Positions 1 to 9,179 are shown, counted from the stretch's first letter. The stretch: 64,000 bases of DNA from an uncultured Parolsenella sp. (GCF_934660935.1 NZ_CAKUIH010000002.1:62001-126000); one strand, 5' to 3'. Notes: generated by a model from the letters alone, not told the origin. Program-made: numbers and translations.

Positions 1-257
1 ATCGTTGAATGATACAAAGTGTTCCATCATCGTAGCGTTATTGCCGCGCTCTGGCGGAGACGTTCGCGCGTGAGGTTCATAGAATTCTATCCGTTGAGAT
101 AAACGGGTTTGTTTTGCCTTTTCCACATGACATCGTCCGCGCTCGCCCTCGCGCCTATGAGACACAAACTGTCTCAGTTGCGAGGGCTTCCCAAGTTTGG
201 CCGACGAGACGTTGGATAATGGCAGCGCAGCAGGCCCCTCGAGCGAATGGAGCTCCC
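1..257 (+). promoter_or_regulatory. Upstream region of fhs
   Basis: No gene is recognised here. Positions 91-106 form a weak hairpin (CCGTT, 6-nt loop, AACGG) followed by GTTTGTTTT, which could be a terminator or a leader structure. Positions 158-176 are a perfect 7-bp inverted repeat (TGAGACA, 5-nt spacer, TGTCTCA) that could be an operator or a hairpin. In-frame starts at 114 and 219 lack a good ribosome site. The start at 258 has GGAG five bases upstream. Confidence 0.3.
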
Positions 258-1922
258 ATGGCACTGACGGATATCGAAATCGCACAGCAGGCCGAGGTTT
301 GGCCCATCAGCAAGGTCGCCGAGGGTCTCGGCCTGACCGATGACGAGCTCATCCCCTACGGCCATCACATGGCCAAGGTCGACGTCACGAAGCTCCGCGA
401 CAAGGAGCGCCGCGCCAAGCTCATTCTCGTGACCGCCATCAACCCCACGCCCGCGGGCGAGGGCAAGACCACGACGTCCGTGGGCCTCGCTGACGCCCTC
501 CAGCGTCTTGGCAAGAAGGCCGTGCTCGCGCTTCGCGAGCCGTCCCTCGGCCCGGTCTTCGGCGTCAAGGGTGGCGCCGCCGGCGGCGGCTACGCGCAGG
601 TCGTGCCCATGGAGAACATCAACCTGCACTTCACCGGTGACTTCCACGCCATTGGCGCGGCGAACAACCTGCTCGCCGCCATGCTCGACAACCACATCAA
701 GCAGGGCAACGCCCTCGGCATCGACCCGCGCCGCATCACCTGGAAGCGCGTCGTCGACATGAACGACCGCCAGCTGCGCAACATCGTCTGCGGCCTCGGC
801 GGCGTCGCCAACGGCATGCCCCGCGAGGACGGCTTCGACATCACCGTCGCCTCCGAGGTCATGGCTTGCTTCTGCCTGGCCACCTCCATCGCGGACCTCA
901 AGGCCCGTCTCGGTCGCATCGTGGTTGGCTACACCTTCGACCGCACGCCCGTCACCGCGCATGACCTCCACGCCGAGGGTGCCATGACGGCGCTGCTCAA
1001 GGATGCCATCTCGCCCAACCTCGTCCAGACGCTCGAGCACACGCCCGCGTTCGTCCACGGAGGCCCCTTCGCCAACATCGCCCACGGCTGCAACTCCGTT
1101 ATGGCGACCGACGTCGCGATGAAGCTCGGCGACTACGTCGTCACCGAGGCGGGCTTTGGCGCGGACCTCGGTGCCGAGAAGTTCTGCGACATCAAGTGCC
1201 GCATGGCCGGGCTCACCCCGAGCGCCTGCGTGGTCGTCGCCACCGTGCGCGCCCTCAAGCACAACGGCGGCGTGCCCAAGACGGCGCTCTCCGAGGAAAA
1301 CCTCGAGGCCCTCGAGGCCGGCATGCCCAACCTCCTGCGCCATGTCACCAACATGCGCGAGGTCTTTGGCCTGCCCGTTGTCGTCGCCATCAACGCGTTC
1401 CCCACGGACACCAAGGCCGAGCTCGACCTCGTCGAGGCCAAGTGCCACGAGCTGGGCGTGAACGTCGCCCTCTCCGAGGTCTGGGCGAAGGGTGGCGAGG
1501 GCGGTCTCGCGCTTGCCGAGGAGGTCGTGCGCCTGTGCGACGAGCCCAGCGAGTTCACCCAGGCCTATGAGCTCGGCGGCATCCGCGAGAGCATCGAGGC
1601 CATTGCCACCCGCGTCTACCACGCCGACGGCGTCGATCTCACGCCGGCTGCCGCCAAACAGATCACGCAGCTCGAGGAGCAGGGCTTCACGAACATGCCC
1701 GTCTGCATGGCCAAGACCCAGTACTCCTTCTCCGACGACGCCAAGAAGCTGGGCGCCCCCGAGGGCTTCCGCATCACCGTCCGCTCGGTGAAGGTCTCCG
1801 CCGGTGCCGGCTTCATCGTTGCCCTCACGGGTGACATCATGACGATGCCGGGTCTGCCCAAGCGCCCCGCCGCGGAGAACATCGATGTCGACGAGGACGG
1901 CCGCATCACCGGCCTTTTCTAG
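258..1922 (+). CDS. fhs: Formate--tetrahydrofolate ligase
   Basis: Cytoplasmic enzyme that joins formate to tetrahydrofolate with ATP, giving 10-formyl-THF. The P-loop [10 protein letters not shown] lies at residues 64-73 and the rest follows the family closely. Starting at 258 gives 554 residues, the usual length of about 555. The longer open frame from 114 would add 48 residues of non-family sequence. It is first in a row with fchA, folD and folE, with gaps of 16, 1 and 1 bases, so co-transcription is likely. Pyruvate formate-lyase genes elsewhere in the window would provide its substrate. Confidence 0.96.
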   Translation: MALTDIEIAQQAEVWPISKVAEGLGLTDDELIPYGHHMAKVDVTKLRDKERRAKLILVTAINPTPAGEGKTTTSVGLADALQRLGKKAVLALREPSLGPVFGVKGGAAGGGYAQVVPMENINLHFTGDFHAIGAANNLLAAMLDNHIKQGNALGIDPRRITWKRVVDMNDRQLRNIVCGLGGVANGMPREDGFDITVASEVMACFCLATSIADLKARLGRIVVGYTFDRTPVTAHDLHAEGAMTALLKDAISPNLVQTLEHTPAFVHGGPFANIAHGCNSVMATDVAMKLGDYVVTEAGFGADLGAEKFCDIKCRMAGLTPSACVVVATVRALKHNGGVPKTALSEENLEALEAGMPNLLRHVTNMREVFGLPVVVAINAFPTDTKAELDLVEAKCHELGVNVALSEVWAKGGEGGLALAEEVVRLCDEPSEFTQAYELGGIRESIEAIATRVYHADGVDLTPAAAKQITQLEEQGFTNMPVCMAKTQYSFSDDAKKLGAPEGFRITVRSVKVSAGAGFIVALTGDIMTMPGLPKRPAAENIDVDEDGRITGLF

Positions 1923-1938
1923 GGAGTCACCCCAGTTC

Positions 1939-2571
1939 ATGAGTGTTTCTATGACCGAGAAGACCTGCGCGGAGTTCTCCGAGCGCCTGGCCGCCCGGGA
2001 GCCCGTTCCGGGCGGCGGCGGGGCCTCCGCCTACGTGGGAGCGCTGGGAACGGCCCTCTGCACGATGGTCTGCCGCTTCACCGAGGGCAAGCCCGCATAC
2101 GCCGCACATGACGAGAGCATTCGCCATACGATCGCCGCGACCGACCGCATTCGCCGCGAGCTCCTCGTCCTTATGGATGAGGATGCCCGCGCATATGCGG
2201 CGGTCTCGGCCGCCTACGCGATCGATCGCGACGACCCGCGCCGTGCGGACGCCATCGAGGCGGCCCTCCATGAAGCGGCGCTTCCGCCGTATCGCATCAT
2301 GGTGGCCTGCGCCCGCTCGCTGGCACTTCTCGAGGAGCTGGGAGACCACGTGTCGCGCCTGCTCATCTCGGACGTGGCGTGTGGCGCGCAGCTTTGCCGA
2401 GCCGCCCTCATGAGCGCGAGCCTCACGCTCTATGCCAACACTACTGCCATGGTCGATCGCAAGCGTGCCTGTGAGCTCGAGGAGGAGTGCGAGGAGCTGC
2501 TCGAGCACTGGCTGCCTCGGGCGGACGCCCTGGCTGACGCAGCCGCACGCGCGGTGAGGGGGAGGGGTTAG
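1939..2571 (+). CDS. fchA: Methenyltetrahydrofolate cyclohydrolase (FTCD cyclodeaminase family)
   Basis: A 210-residue protein of the formiminotransferase-cyclodeaminase C-terminal family. It starts with the typical PVPGGGGASAYVGALG segment near residues 24-39 and is otherwise helical. Stand-alone members act as 5,10-methenyl-THF cyclohydrolase (FchA) or formimino-THF cyclodeaminase. The position between fhs and folD, with no histidine-degradation gene nearby, favours cyclohydrolase. I chose ATG 1939 because AGGGAG lies 12 bases upstream; ATG 1951 is the alternative. The neighbouring FolD looks defective for the same step, which strengthens this call. Confidence 0.85.
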   Translation: MSVSMTEKTCAEFSERLAAREPVPGGGGASAYVGALGTALCTMVCRFTEGKPAYAAHDESIRHTIAATDRIRRELLVLMDEDARAYAAVSAAYAIDRDDPRRADAIEAALHEAALPPYRIMVACARSLALLEELGDHVSRLLISDVACGAQLCRAALMSASLTLYANTTAMVDRKRACELEEECEELLEHWLPRADALADAAARAVRGRG

Positions 2572-2572
2572 T

Positions 2573-3442
2573 ATGGCGAAGCTTCTCAAGGGTGCACCCG
2601 TCGCGGCGAGGCTTACGGAGGAGACTGCTGCCCGCGCGGCGGAGCTCGGCCCCCGCGGTATCGTGCCCACGCTCTGCCTGATCCGCGTGGGCGAGCGCGC
2701 CGACGACCTCTCCTACGAGCGTGGCCTGCTCAAGCGCGCCGCGTCTGCCGGCGTTGACGTGCGCAAGGTTGTGCTTGACCCTGCCTGCTCGCAAGGCGAG
2801 CTCATGGCCGCCATCGCCTCCGCCAACGCGGACTCCGCCGTCCATGGCATCCTGATGTTTCGTCCCCTGCCCGCCTCGCTCGACGAGGCGGCCGCTTGCG
2901 AGGCAATCGCTCCCGAGAAGGACATCGACTGCCTTACCTCGGCGTCGCTCGCCGGCGTGTTCACGGGCTCTGGCGAGGGCTACGCTCCGTGCACGGCGGG
3001 CGCGGTCATGCACCTGCTCGCAGACGCCGGCGTGCCGCTCGAGGGTGCTCGCGTGACCGTGGTGGGCCGCTCGCTCGTGATCGGCAGGCCCGTCGCGATG
3101 ATGCTCCAAGCCGCGAACGCCACCGTGACGATGTGCCACTCCAAGACGCGAGACCTCGCGGAGTGCTGTCGCGAGGCGGACGTGCTCGTGGTCGCCTGCG
3201 GACGGGCGCGCATGGTTGGCGCGGATTGCGTGCGAGCCGGCCAGGTGGTCGTCGACGTGGGTATCAACTGGGACGAGAACGCCGGCAGGCTCGTCGGCGA
3301 CGTCGACTTCGACGCCGTGGAGCCCATCGTGGACGCCGTGACGCCCGTGCCGGGCGGGGTGGGTTCGCTCACTACCGCCGTTCTTATGAAGCATGTCGTG
3401 CGGGCGGCGGAGCGTGCCGCGGCCCGCACTAAGGGGGAATAG
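2573..3442 (+). CDS. folD: FolD-family methylenetetrahydrofolate dehydrogenase, cyclohydrolase site degenerate
   Basis: A 289-residue FolD homologue with a Rossmann half ([13 protein letters not shown]) and the C-terminal [10 protein letters not shown] motif. It should oxidise 5,10-methylene-THF with NAD(P). Aligned without gaps to E. coli FolD from the VG before the active-site tyrosine, Tyr48 is kept. The position of E. coli Lys54, needed for cyclohydrolase activity, is Leu52. The family motif GILVQLPLP reads GILMFRPLP, so the conserved Gln is Phe96. The acidic KDID motif (Asp119) is kept. It probably acts as a dehydrogenase only, paired with FchA one base upstream. Confidence 0.9.
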   Translation: MAKLLKGAPVAARLTEETAARAAELGPRGIVPTLCLIRVGERADDLSYERGLLKRAASAGVDVRKVVLDPACSQGELMAAIASANADSAVHGILMFRPLPASLDEAAACEAIAPEKDIDCLTSASLAGVFTGSGEGYAPCTAGAVMHLLADAGVPLEGARVTVVGRSLVIGRPVAMMLQAANATVTMCHSKTRDLAECCREADVLVVACGRARMVGADCVRAGQVVVDVGINWDENAGRLVGDVDFDAVEPIVDAVTPVPGGVGSLTTAVLMKHVVRAAERAAARTKGE

Positions 3443-3443
3443 C

Positions 3444-4115
3444 ATGACCGAAAACCTTCGTACTCAGATGGCCGGCGCGCCGGAGGAAGGCGCCACCGGC
3501 GTCGAGGCACAGGGCCAGGAGAGGCTCACCGCCTCCGCATCGCCTGCCGGCGGCGTCGACCGCGCGCGCATCGAGGCCGCCGTCCGCGAGTTGCTCATCG
3601 GCATCGGCGAGGACCCGGACCGCCCGGGCCTCGTGGGCACGCCGGACCGCGTCGCCCGCGCGTGCGAGGAGCTCTTCTCGGGCCTGGCAGACGATCCGGC
3701 CCGCCACCTGCGCAAGCAGTTCCACGAGGAGGGCAACGAGGAGCTTGTCGTCGTGCGCGATATCCCGTTCCACTCCATGTGCGAGCATCACATCCTGCCG
3801 TTCATCGGCCGCGCGCACGTCGCCTACATCCCGCGCGACGGCCGTATCACGGGTCTCTCGAAGATCGCGCGCTGCGTGGCGGGCTTCGCCGCCCGTCCTC
3901 AGCTCCAGGAACGCCTCACCGGTCAGGTGGCCGACGCCATGATGGCCGAGCTCGACCCCGTGGGCGTTATGGTCGTCATCGAGGCGGAGCACACCTGCAT
4001 GACGATGCGCGGCATCCGTGCTGCCGGAGCCATGACCGTCACGAGCGCCGTCCGTGGCACGCTCAAGACCGACAACAAGACCCGTGAGGAGGCCCTTCGC
4101 CTCCTTGGCAGGTAG
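3444..4115 (+). CDS. folE: GTP cyclohydrolase I
   Basis: Converts GTP to 7,8-dihydroneopterin triphosphate, the first step of folate (pterin) synthesis. The zinc site is visible: Cys113 and His116 in [10 protein letters not shown], and a second Cys in HTCM near residue 184. The start at 3444 has AAGGGGG six bases upstream and begins one base after folD. Residues 1-38 are a low-complexity, Ala/Gly-rich extension before the conserved domain. The length of 223 is normal. Confidence 0.96.
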   Translation: MTENLRTQMAGAPEEGATGVEAQGQERLTASASPAGGVDRARIEAAVRELLIGIGEDPDRPGLVGTPDRVARACEELFSGLADDPARHLRKQFHEEGNEELVVVRDIPFHSMCEHHILPFIGRAHVAYIPRDGRITGLSKIARCVAGFAARPQLQERLTGQVADAMMAELDPVGVMVVIEAEHTCMTMRGIRAAGAMTVTSAVRGTLKTDNKTREEALRLLGR

Positions 4116-4221
4116 CGTGCCCCAGGCTCTCGTCCGCCGTCCGCGCCCGACCCTTCGCGTGCCGCCCTCCGCCACCAGGCGCGAAGCGCGGCCGTGCCCC
4201 TTCCTGAGGAGTTCCTTGCAC

Positions 4222-5667
4222 ATGTATCAGATTCCGTTTGAGATTCCCTCCTATACCTTCGACGAGGCGATGGAGAGGCTTCACGCCACCAAGAAGTTCG
4301 GCATCCAGCCCCTGCTCGAGAGCGTCGAGGACATGCTCGCAGAGCTCGGCAATCCGGATGACCATTTCGAGAGCGTTCAGATCGCAGGCACCAACGGTAA
4401 GACCTCGACCTCGCGCTATACCGCCGCGATCCTCATGGGGGAGGGTAAGCGCGTCGCCCTCTATACCTCGCCCGAGCTCGTGTGCCTCACGGAGCGCATG
4501 GAGGTCATGGGCCGTCCTGTGAGCGAGGAGAGCTTCGCGCGTGGCATGGCGGCAGCCGTCACCTCAGGCGAGCGCGTGAACGCGCGCCGCAGCGCCGCGG
4601 GGGAGAGGCCCTATGACATCACGGAGTTCGACCTGCTCACCGTGGCTGCCTTCGTCGTCTTCGCCGAGGCGGGCGTTGACGTCGCCGTGCTCGAGTGCGG
4701 CATGGGCGGGCGCTGGGACGCGACGAGCGCCGCGCACAATATCAAGTCCGTCGCCGTCACGGGCATCGGTCTCGACCACATGAGGATTCTCGGCGACACG
4801 CTCGAGGCCATCGCGGGCGAGAAGGCCGCCATCATCAAGCCCGGAAGGACCTGCGTTCTTGGCGTGGGCACGGCGACCCCGGCGAGCGTCGAGGACGTCT
4901 TCCTCGAGCGTTGCGCAGAGGTCGGCGTCATCCCGACGCTCCTTCGTCCAAGGAACCTCGCTGACGCCGCGGGCGAGATGCATCCGGGCGTCCCGCGTGA
5001 GCACGCGGACCTGCCGCATGCGTTCTACGAGGTCACGAGCCGCCCCACGAGGATTGGCGACAACCTCGTCCTCGACGTGGAGACCGGCGTGGGGGATGCC
5101 GAGGCTCACGCGTATCGTGGCGTCTCGGCTCCTAAGCCCGGCTATCAGGCGGCGAACATCTCGTGTGCCATCGCGCTGGTCGAGCACTACCTTGGTCGCG
5201 CGCTCGACGAGGAGAGCCTCCTTCGCTCCGTGGCCGACTGCCCCACGCCGGGCCGCTTCGACCTCGTCTCTGCCGAGCCGCCCGTGCTCATCGACGCCTG
5301 CCACAACCCGCAGAGCGTCCAGACGTTCCTCGCCGCCGTGCGTGGCATCGACCCGGACGTCGCGAGCAGGCCGGCGCTTCTGTGCGCGGTCCTCGCCGAT
5401 AAGGACGTCGAGGGCATCGTGGGCCTTCTCGCCCCGGAGTTCCCCGAGGTCTACGTCACGCGCACCCAGTCTGACCGCGCCCTCGAGCCCGCCGAGCTCG
5501 CCGAGATGTTCGAGCGCGCCGGGAAGGCGCCCAAGGCCGTGTTTGCGAGCGTCGAGGAGGCGCTGGCCGCGCTCGAGGACGTTTCCCTCGTGGCTTGCGG
5601 CTCCATCACGACGGCGGGCGAGGTAGCGGGCATCCTCAGGCCCGGAGTGCAGGGCGGGGAGGCCTAG
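4222..5667 (+). CDS. folC: Dihydrofolate synthase / folylpolyglutamate synthase
   Basis: Mur-ligase-type ATPase that adds glutamate to dihydropteroate and folates. The P-loop GTNGKTSTSRY lies near residue 57, followed by ECGMGGRWDATSA, and the C-terminal Mur domain contains LIDACHNPQS. Starting at ATG 4222 with GAGGAG ten bases upstream gives 481 residues. An upstream frame from 4054 overlaps folE and is Arg-rich, so I rejected it. It lies 106 bases after folE and probably belongs to the same folate unit. Confidence 0.94.
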   Translation: MYQIPFEIPSYTFDEAMERLHATKKFGIQPLLESVEDMLAELGNPDDHFESVQIAGTNGKTSTSRYTAAILMGEGKRVALYTSPELVCLTERMEVMGRPVSEESFARGMAAAVTSGERVNARRSAAGERPYDITEFDLLTVAAFVVFAEAGVDVAVLECGMGGRWDATSAAHNIKSVAVTGIGLDHMRILGDTLEAIAGEKAAIIKPGRTCVLGVGTATPASVEDVFLERCAEVGVIPTLLRPRNLADAAGEMHPGVPREHADLPHAFYEVTSRPTRIGDNLVLDVETGVGDAEAHAYRGVSAPKPGYQAANISCAIALVEHYLGRALDEESLLRSVADCPTPGRFDLVSAEPPVLIDACHNPQSVQTFLAAVRGIDPDVASRPALLCAVLADKDVEGIVGLLAPEFPEVYVTRTQSDRALEPAELAEMFERAGKAPKAVFASVEEALAALEDVSLVACGSITTAGEVAGILRPGVQGGEA

Positions 5668-5899
5668 CCGCGCCGGCACCACACGCCTGAGCGCGGGACC
5701 TAGTCGAGCTGTGCCACGCGCCTGAACGTGGAAGCCTGGCAGCGCCGGCGCCTCGTGCCTGAATTTGTGCCTGACGCGGAGACGTCCCCGGCCGCCTTGT
5801 CCATCGCCCGATGGCTGGTACAATCTCGTTCGTTGTGTCTTAAGTTGAGGACTGCCGTTGCTCGCGGTGAACGTCTCGTATGACAAAGGAGCTCGTCAC
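5668..5899. repeat. Degenerate GCCTGA-type repeats between folC and the next gene
   Basis: No gene. The stretch holds several loose copies of a motif like GCCACGCGCCTGA (about 5678, 5710, 5748 and 5765), a pattern also seen in other intergenic gaps of this window. The 3' end contains AAAGGAG at 5885-5891, the ribosome site of the next gene. Confidence 0.35.
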
Positions 5900-6331
5900 A
5901 TGTCCGACCTCATCGACCAGATTCTCACCCCCGAGGTGCGCATGGTGCTCTACCTCATGCTCGCCTGCGTCGTCATGCTCTACGTGCTCTCGATCGTCTA
6001 CGTCATCCGCGACGCTCAGCGCCGTGGCGCAGAGCCCTGGTGGCTCTGGGCGATCATCTCCGTGATCCCCATCGTGGGCCTTCTCGCCTACGTCATCCTC
6101 CGTCCTAGCTCCTACCTGGTCGACCGTGAGGAGCAGGACCTCGACATCGCGCTTCGCGAGCACCAGCTCTCGCACTACGGCATCTGCCCCAAGTGCGGCA
6201 CGCCCATCGACAAGGACTTCATCGTGTGCCCCAACTGCAACACGCAGGTCCGCAATGTCTGCCCGACGTGCCACCGCCCGCTCAACGCGGACTGGAAGGT
6301 CTGCCCCTACTGCCGTACGCGCATCCAGTAG
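5900..6331 (+). CDS. Small membrane protein with double zinc ribbon
   Basis: 143 residues. Two hydrophobic segments come first (about residues 13-35 and 42-65), the second preceded by EPWWLW as in PLD-nuclease N-terminal-like membrane domains. After a short charged linker come four CxxC pairs (CPKC, CPNC, CPTC, CPYC), which make two zinc ribbons facing one side of the membrane. Such proteins are common next to unrelated genes and have no firm function; a scaffold or sensor role is possible. AAAGGAG lies eight bases before the chosen ATG. Confidence 0.8.
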   Translation: MSDLIDQILTPEVRMVLYLMLACVVMLYVLSIVYVIRDAQRRGAEPWWLWAIISVIPIVGLLAYVILRPSSYLVDREEQDLDIALREHQLSHYGICPKCGTPIDKDFIVCPNCNTQVRNVCPTCHRPLNADWKVCPYCRTRIQ

Positions 6332-6357
6332 CGCGCCTGCCCCATATGCAGCCTACG

Positions 6358-6386
6358 AGGCCTCGTCTTCGCGACGGGGCCTTTTT
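6358..6386 (+). terminator. Rho-independent terminator
   Basis: A 10-bp stem (AGGCCTCGTC with GACGGGGCCT, one G-U pair), a 5-nt loop and five T. It closes the zinc-ribbon gene 27 bases after its stop. Confidence 0.85.
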
Positions 6387-6552
6387 CGTGTCTCGTGGCG
6401 CTCGGTTGCGGGGTCAGCCGACGTCCACCGACTTGCGCGTCCGTGTCGTGGGCAAGCGTGCCGCCGTTGGGTTTTGCAACCTGCCGACGGCCATCGATTT
6501 GCGCGTCCGCTGCCGGGATTTGCGCATCGTATGGGGCCTTTTGCGAGGACGC

Positions 6553-6707
6553 GTGCAACAAATATGAGATTCTGCGGCTCGTTTATGGCCTTTTGGGCCC
6601 CAACACACATATGTAAGGAAAAAGATAGTAAATAAAACCCCAGGTGGCCAAATCCTGCCTTGCACCAGAAGTCGGATTTCAGCCGCAGAATCTCAAATTC
6701 GTTGCAC
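6553..6707. repeat. Long inverted-repeat element (27-bp arms)
   Basis: The arms at 6553-6579 and 6681-6707 are inverted copies matching at 25 of 27 bases; they contain TGAGATTCTGCGGCT and its complement. The interior is 101 bases, AT-richer than its surroundings, and without a convincing gene. It could be a MITE-like non-autonomous element or a large RNA hairpin in the gap before thrS. I saw no clear target-site duplication. Confidence 0.75.
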
Positions 6708-6914
6708 ACCTTGCCGCCAAAACGGTGGTATCGCCGCAATGTAACGTTTCCAAAGTGCGACAATCCGCCCCTTCAGGCTGCCACGGCTGCAGTGAAGGGC
6801 GCTTTGTGGTAAACCTAGAGAGCTGTAAATGCGCGCGTCTACCGCGCCGTCGTTCGAAAGGCTCCAACTGATGCAGCTTTCGCTCGCACAGGGAACACGA
6901 ACTCAGACTATCTA

Positions 6915-6958
6915 GGCGTCTGTCCCTTTCAGGGCCGCGAGGTCATGTGACAGGCGCC
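6915..6958 (+). promoter_or_regulatory. Hairpin in thrS leader
   Basis: A 10-bp stem, GGCGTCTGTC (6915-6924) with GACAGGCGCC (6949-6958), enclosing a small CCCT/AGGG hairpin. It lies eight bases before the leader terminator and may be the competing structure. Confidence 0.45.
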
Positions 6959-6965
6959 CTATAAC

Positions 6966-6999
6966 CGCCCCACCGCCGTCATGGCGCATGGGCGTTTTT
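6966..6999 (+). terminator. Attenuator-like terminator in the thrS leader
   Basis: Outer stem CGCCC/GGGCG, inner stem CGCC/GGCG, then five T, ending 35 bases before the thrS start. The previous gene already has its own terminator 580 bases upstream. A terminator here therefore suits control of thrS by premature termination. Confidence 0.65.
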
Positions 7000-7034
7000 C
7001 TTAACTGTTTGCACATACTCGAGAGAGGTTTTCC

Positions 7035-8798
7035 ATGAAGGTTCTGTACAACGACGGCCACGTCGACGAGTGCCCCGCGGAGGAAGAGCTCCACGTCATC
7101 CGCCACTCCGCCGCCCACATCATGGCCCAGGCCATCAAGCGTCTCTATCCCGAGGCTGACTTCGCCTACGGTCCCGCCACGGACAACGGCTTCTACTACG
7201 ACGTCGACCTCGGCGACAAGAAGATCAGCGAGGAGGACTTCCCCGCGATCGAGGCCGAGATGAAGAAGATCTGCAAGGAGAACCTCAAGTTCACCGTCTT
7301 CGAGAAGTCCCGCGAGGAGGCCGTCGCCCTCATGGAGGAACGCGGCGAGAAGTACAAGGTCGAGCACATCGGCGACCTCGCTGATGACGCCCGCATCACC
7401 TTCTACCAGCAGGGCGAGTACATCGATATGTGCGTCGGCCCGCACCTCTGCTACACGAAGGCCCTCAAGGCCTTCAAGCTCACCGGCACCTCCGGCGCCT
7501 ACTGGAAGGGCGACAAGAACAACAAGATGCTCACGCGCATCAACGGCGTCGCCTTTGCCACCAAGGAGGAGCTCGAGGAGCACCTGCACATGATCGAGGA
7601 GGCCAAGAAGCGCGACCACCGCAAGATCGGCCGCGAGATGGACCTCTTCATGATGCGCGACGAGGCCCCCGGCTTCCCGTTCTTCCTGCCCAATGGCATG
7701 ATCCTCAAGAACACGCTCCTCGACTACTGGCGCGAGATCCACCACAAGGCCGGCTACGTCGAGATTTCCACGCCGCTCATCATGAACAAGCAGCTCTGGA
7801 AGACCTCCGGCCACTGGGACCACTACAAGGACAACATGTACTCCACCGTCATCGATGACGAGGAGTACTGCATCAAGCCGATGAACTGCCCGGGTGGCGT
7901 CCTCGTCTATGCCTCCAAGCCGCACTCCTACCGCGAGCTGCCCATCCGCGCCGGCGAGATTGGCCTCGTGCACCGTCACGAGCTGCGCGGCGCCCTCCAC
8001 GGCCTGTTCCGCGTCCGCTGCTTCAACCAGGACGACGCCCACCTGTTCGTCCGTCCGGACCAGCTCACCGATGAGATCGTCGGCGTCGTGAACCTCATCG
8101 ACTCCGTGTACCAGAAGTTCGGCTTCAAGTACCACGTCGAGCTCTCCACCCGTCCGGACGACTCCATGGGCTCTGACGAGGACTGGGAGCGCGCGGAGGA
8201 GGGCCTCAAGACCGCCCTCAACGAGCTTGGCATGGACTACGAGGTCAACGAGGGCGACGGTGCCTTCTACGGCCCGAAGATCGACTTCCACCTCGAGGAC
8301 TCCCTCGGCCGTACCTGGCAGTGCGGCACCGTCCAGCTCGACTTCCAGATGCCGATCAACTTCAACCTCGAGTACACCGACGCCGACGGCACCAAGAAGC
8401 GCCCGATCATGCTTCACCGCGTCTGCTTCGGCTCCGTCGAGCGCTTCATCGGCATCCTGATCGAGCACTACGCCGGCAAGTTCCCGACGTGGCTCGCGCC
8501 CGTCCAGGTCGACGTCCTTCCCGTTTCCGAGAAGAGCCGTGACTACGCCCACCAGGTCGCCGAGAAGCTCGACGCCGCCGGCATCCGCGTCAAGGTCGAT
8601 GACCGTGACGAGAAGATCGGCTACAAGATCCGCGAGGCCCGCAGCATCGACCGCGTGCCCTACATGCTGATCCTGGGCGAGAAGGAGGTCGAGGCCGGCA
8701 ACATCTCCGTCCGCGACCGCTCCGGCGAGACCGTCCAGCGCTCCGTCGACGAGTTCATCGCCGACATCACCGCCGAGATCTCCGAGCGTCGCAGCTAG
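7035..8798 (+). CDS. thrS: Threonine--tRNA ligase, without N-terminal TGS domain
   Basis: Charges tRNA-Thr. The protein begins almost directly with the editing domain (HSAAH at residues 24-28; second editing motif DMCVGPH). Class II motifs follow, including RCFNQDDAH and GSVERFIGILIEHYAGKFP, and then the anticodon-binding domain. At 587 residues it is about 55 shorter than the E. coli enzyme because the TGS/N1 domain is missing. An in-frame stop 33 bases upstream rules out a longer start. GAGAGAGG precedes the ATG. Editing should still be possible. The 5' leader carries hairpins and a terminator. Confidence 0.96.
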   Translation: MKVLYNDGHVDECPAEEELHVIRHSAAHIMAQAIKRLYPEADFAYGPATDNGFYYDVDLGDKKISEEDFPAIEAEMKKICKENLKFTVFEKSREEAVALMEERGEKYKVEHIGDLADDARITFYQQGEYIDMCVGPHLCYTKALKAFKLTGTSGAYWKGDKNNKMLTRINGVAFATKEELEEHLHMIEEAKKRDHRKIGREMDLFMMRDEAPGFPFFLPNGMILKNTLLDYWREIHHKAGYVEISTPLIMNKQLWKTSGHWDHYKDNMYSTVIDDEEYCIKPMNCPGGVLVYASKPHSYRELPIRAGEIGLVHRHELRGALHGLFRVRCFNQDDAHLFVRPDQLTDEIVGVVNLIDSVYQKFGFKYHVELSTRPDDSMGSDEDWERAEEGLKTALNELGMDYEVNEGDGAFYGPKIDFHLEDSLGRTWQCGTVQLDFQMPINFNLEYTDADGTKKRPIMLHRVCFGSVERFIGILIEHYAGKFPTWLAPVQVDVLPVSEKSRDYAHQVAEKLDAAGIRVKVDDRDEKIGYKIREARSIDRVPYMLILGEKEVEAGNISVRDRSGETVQRSVDEFIADITAEISERRS

Positions 8799-8810
8799 TC
8801 TGGGTGTCCG

Positions 8811-9179
8811 TTGACTATCTCGAACGACAACAACCTGGGACCTCTCCTGCCTGCCGGCGGGGGAGGTCCCTCGCTTAGCGCGCTCGCGGCCCTGCGACGC
8901 AAGACGGACGCCGCCGCCTGGCGACGCGTCTCCGACGTTGCCCAGACGTGCGCCAAGTATCTAACCTGCCATCCGGCCGTGCTCGCCGTGCGCTACCCGG
9001 GCCTTACGACCGACGCGAGCTACCACGAGGCCTCCTGCACCCTGGAGGGCGGCTTTGGCCCCCTCGTGGACGTATGCCTGGCACGCGACGGCGCCTGGCT
9101 GCGCTATGACGCACGAGAGGCGTGCGGCGACGCCTGCGAAGAGGTCCTGCGCCTCGAGCGCGCGCTCGGGACGTTGTGA
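8811..9179 (+). CDS. Small protein resembling the C-terminal piece of Cys/Met-metabolism PLP enzymes
   Basis: 122 residues from a TTG start 13 bases after thrS; the ribosome site is weak, so the start is uncertain. The middle reads HPAVLAVRYPGLTTDAS and then GGFGPLVDV. This recalls the small C-terminal domain of cystathionine gamma-synthase-type enzymes (YPGL and GGFG motifs), but the PLP-binding part is absent and thrS leaves no room for it. It could be a gene remnant or a conserved small protein of unknown role. Confidence 0.5.
   Translation: MTISNDNNLGPLLPAGGGGPSLSALAALRRKTDAAAWRRVSDVAQTCAKYLTCHPAVLAVRYPGLTTDASYHEASCTLEGGFGPLVDVCLARDGAWLRYDAREACGDACEEVLRLERALGTL

Noticed and set aside
174..1940. 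Long minus-strand open frame across fhs
   Set aside because: It is the antisense of a clear fhs gene in high-GC DNA. It is rich in Gly, Ala, Asp and Val runs with no family motif.
6715..6745. T-box-like GGTGGTATCGCC before thrS
   Set aside because: It lacks the TGGNACC bulge, lies 240 bases from the terminator, and has no recognisable specifier stem.
6353..6763. Possible small gene on the minus strand between 6353 and 6763
   Set aside because: The frame runs through the 27-bp inverted-repeat element, has no ribosome site, and its sequence is explained by the repeat.
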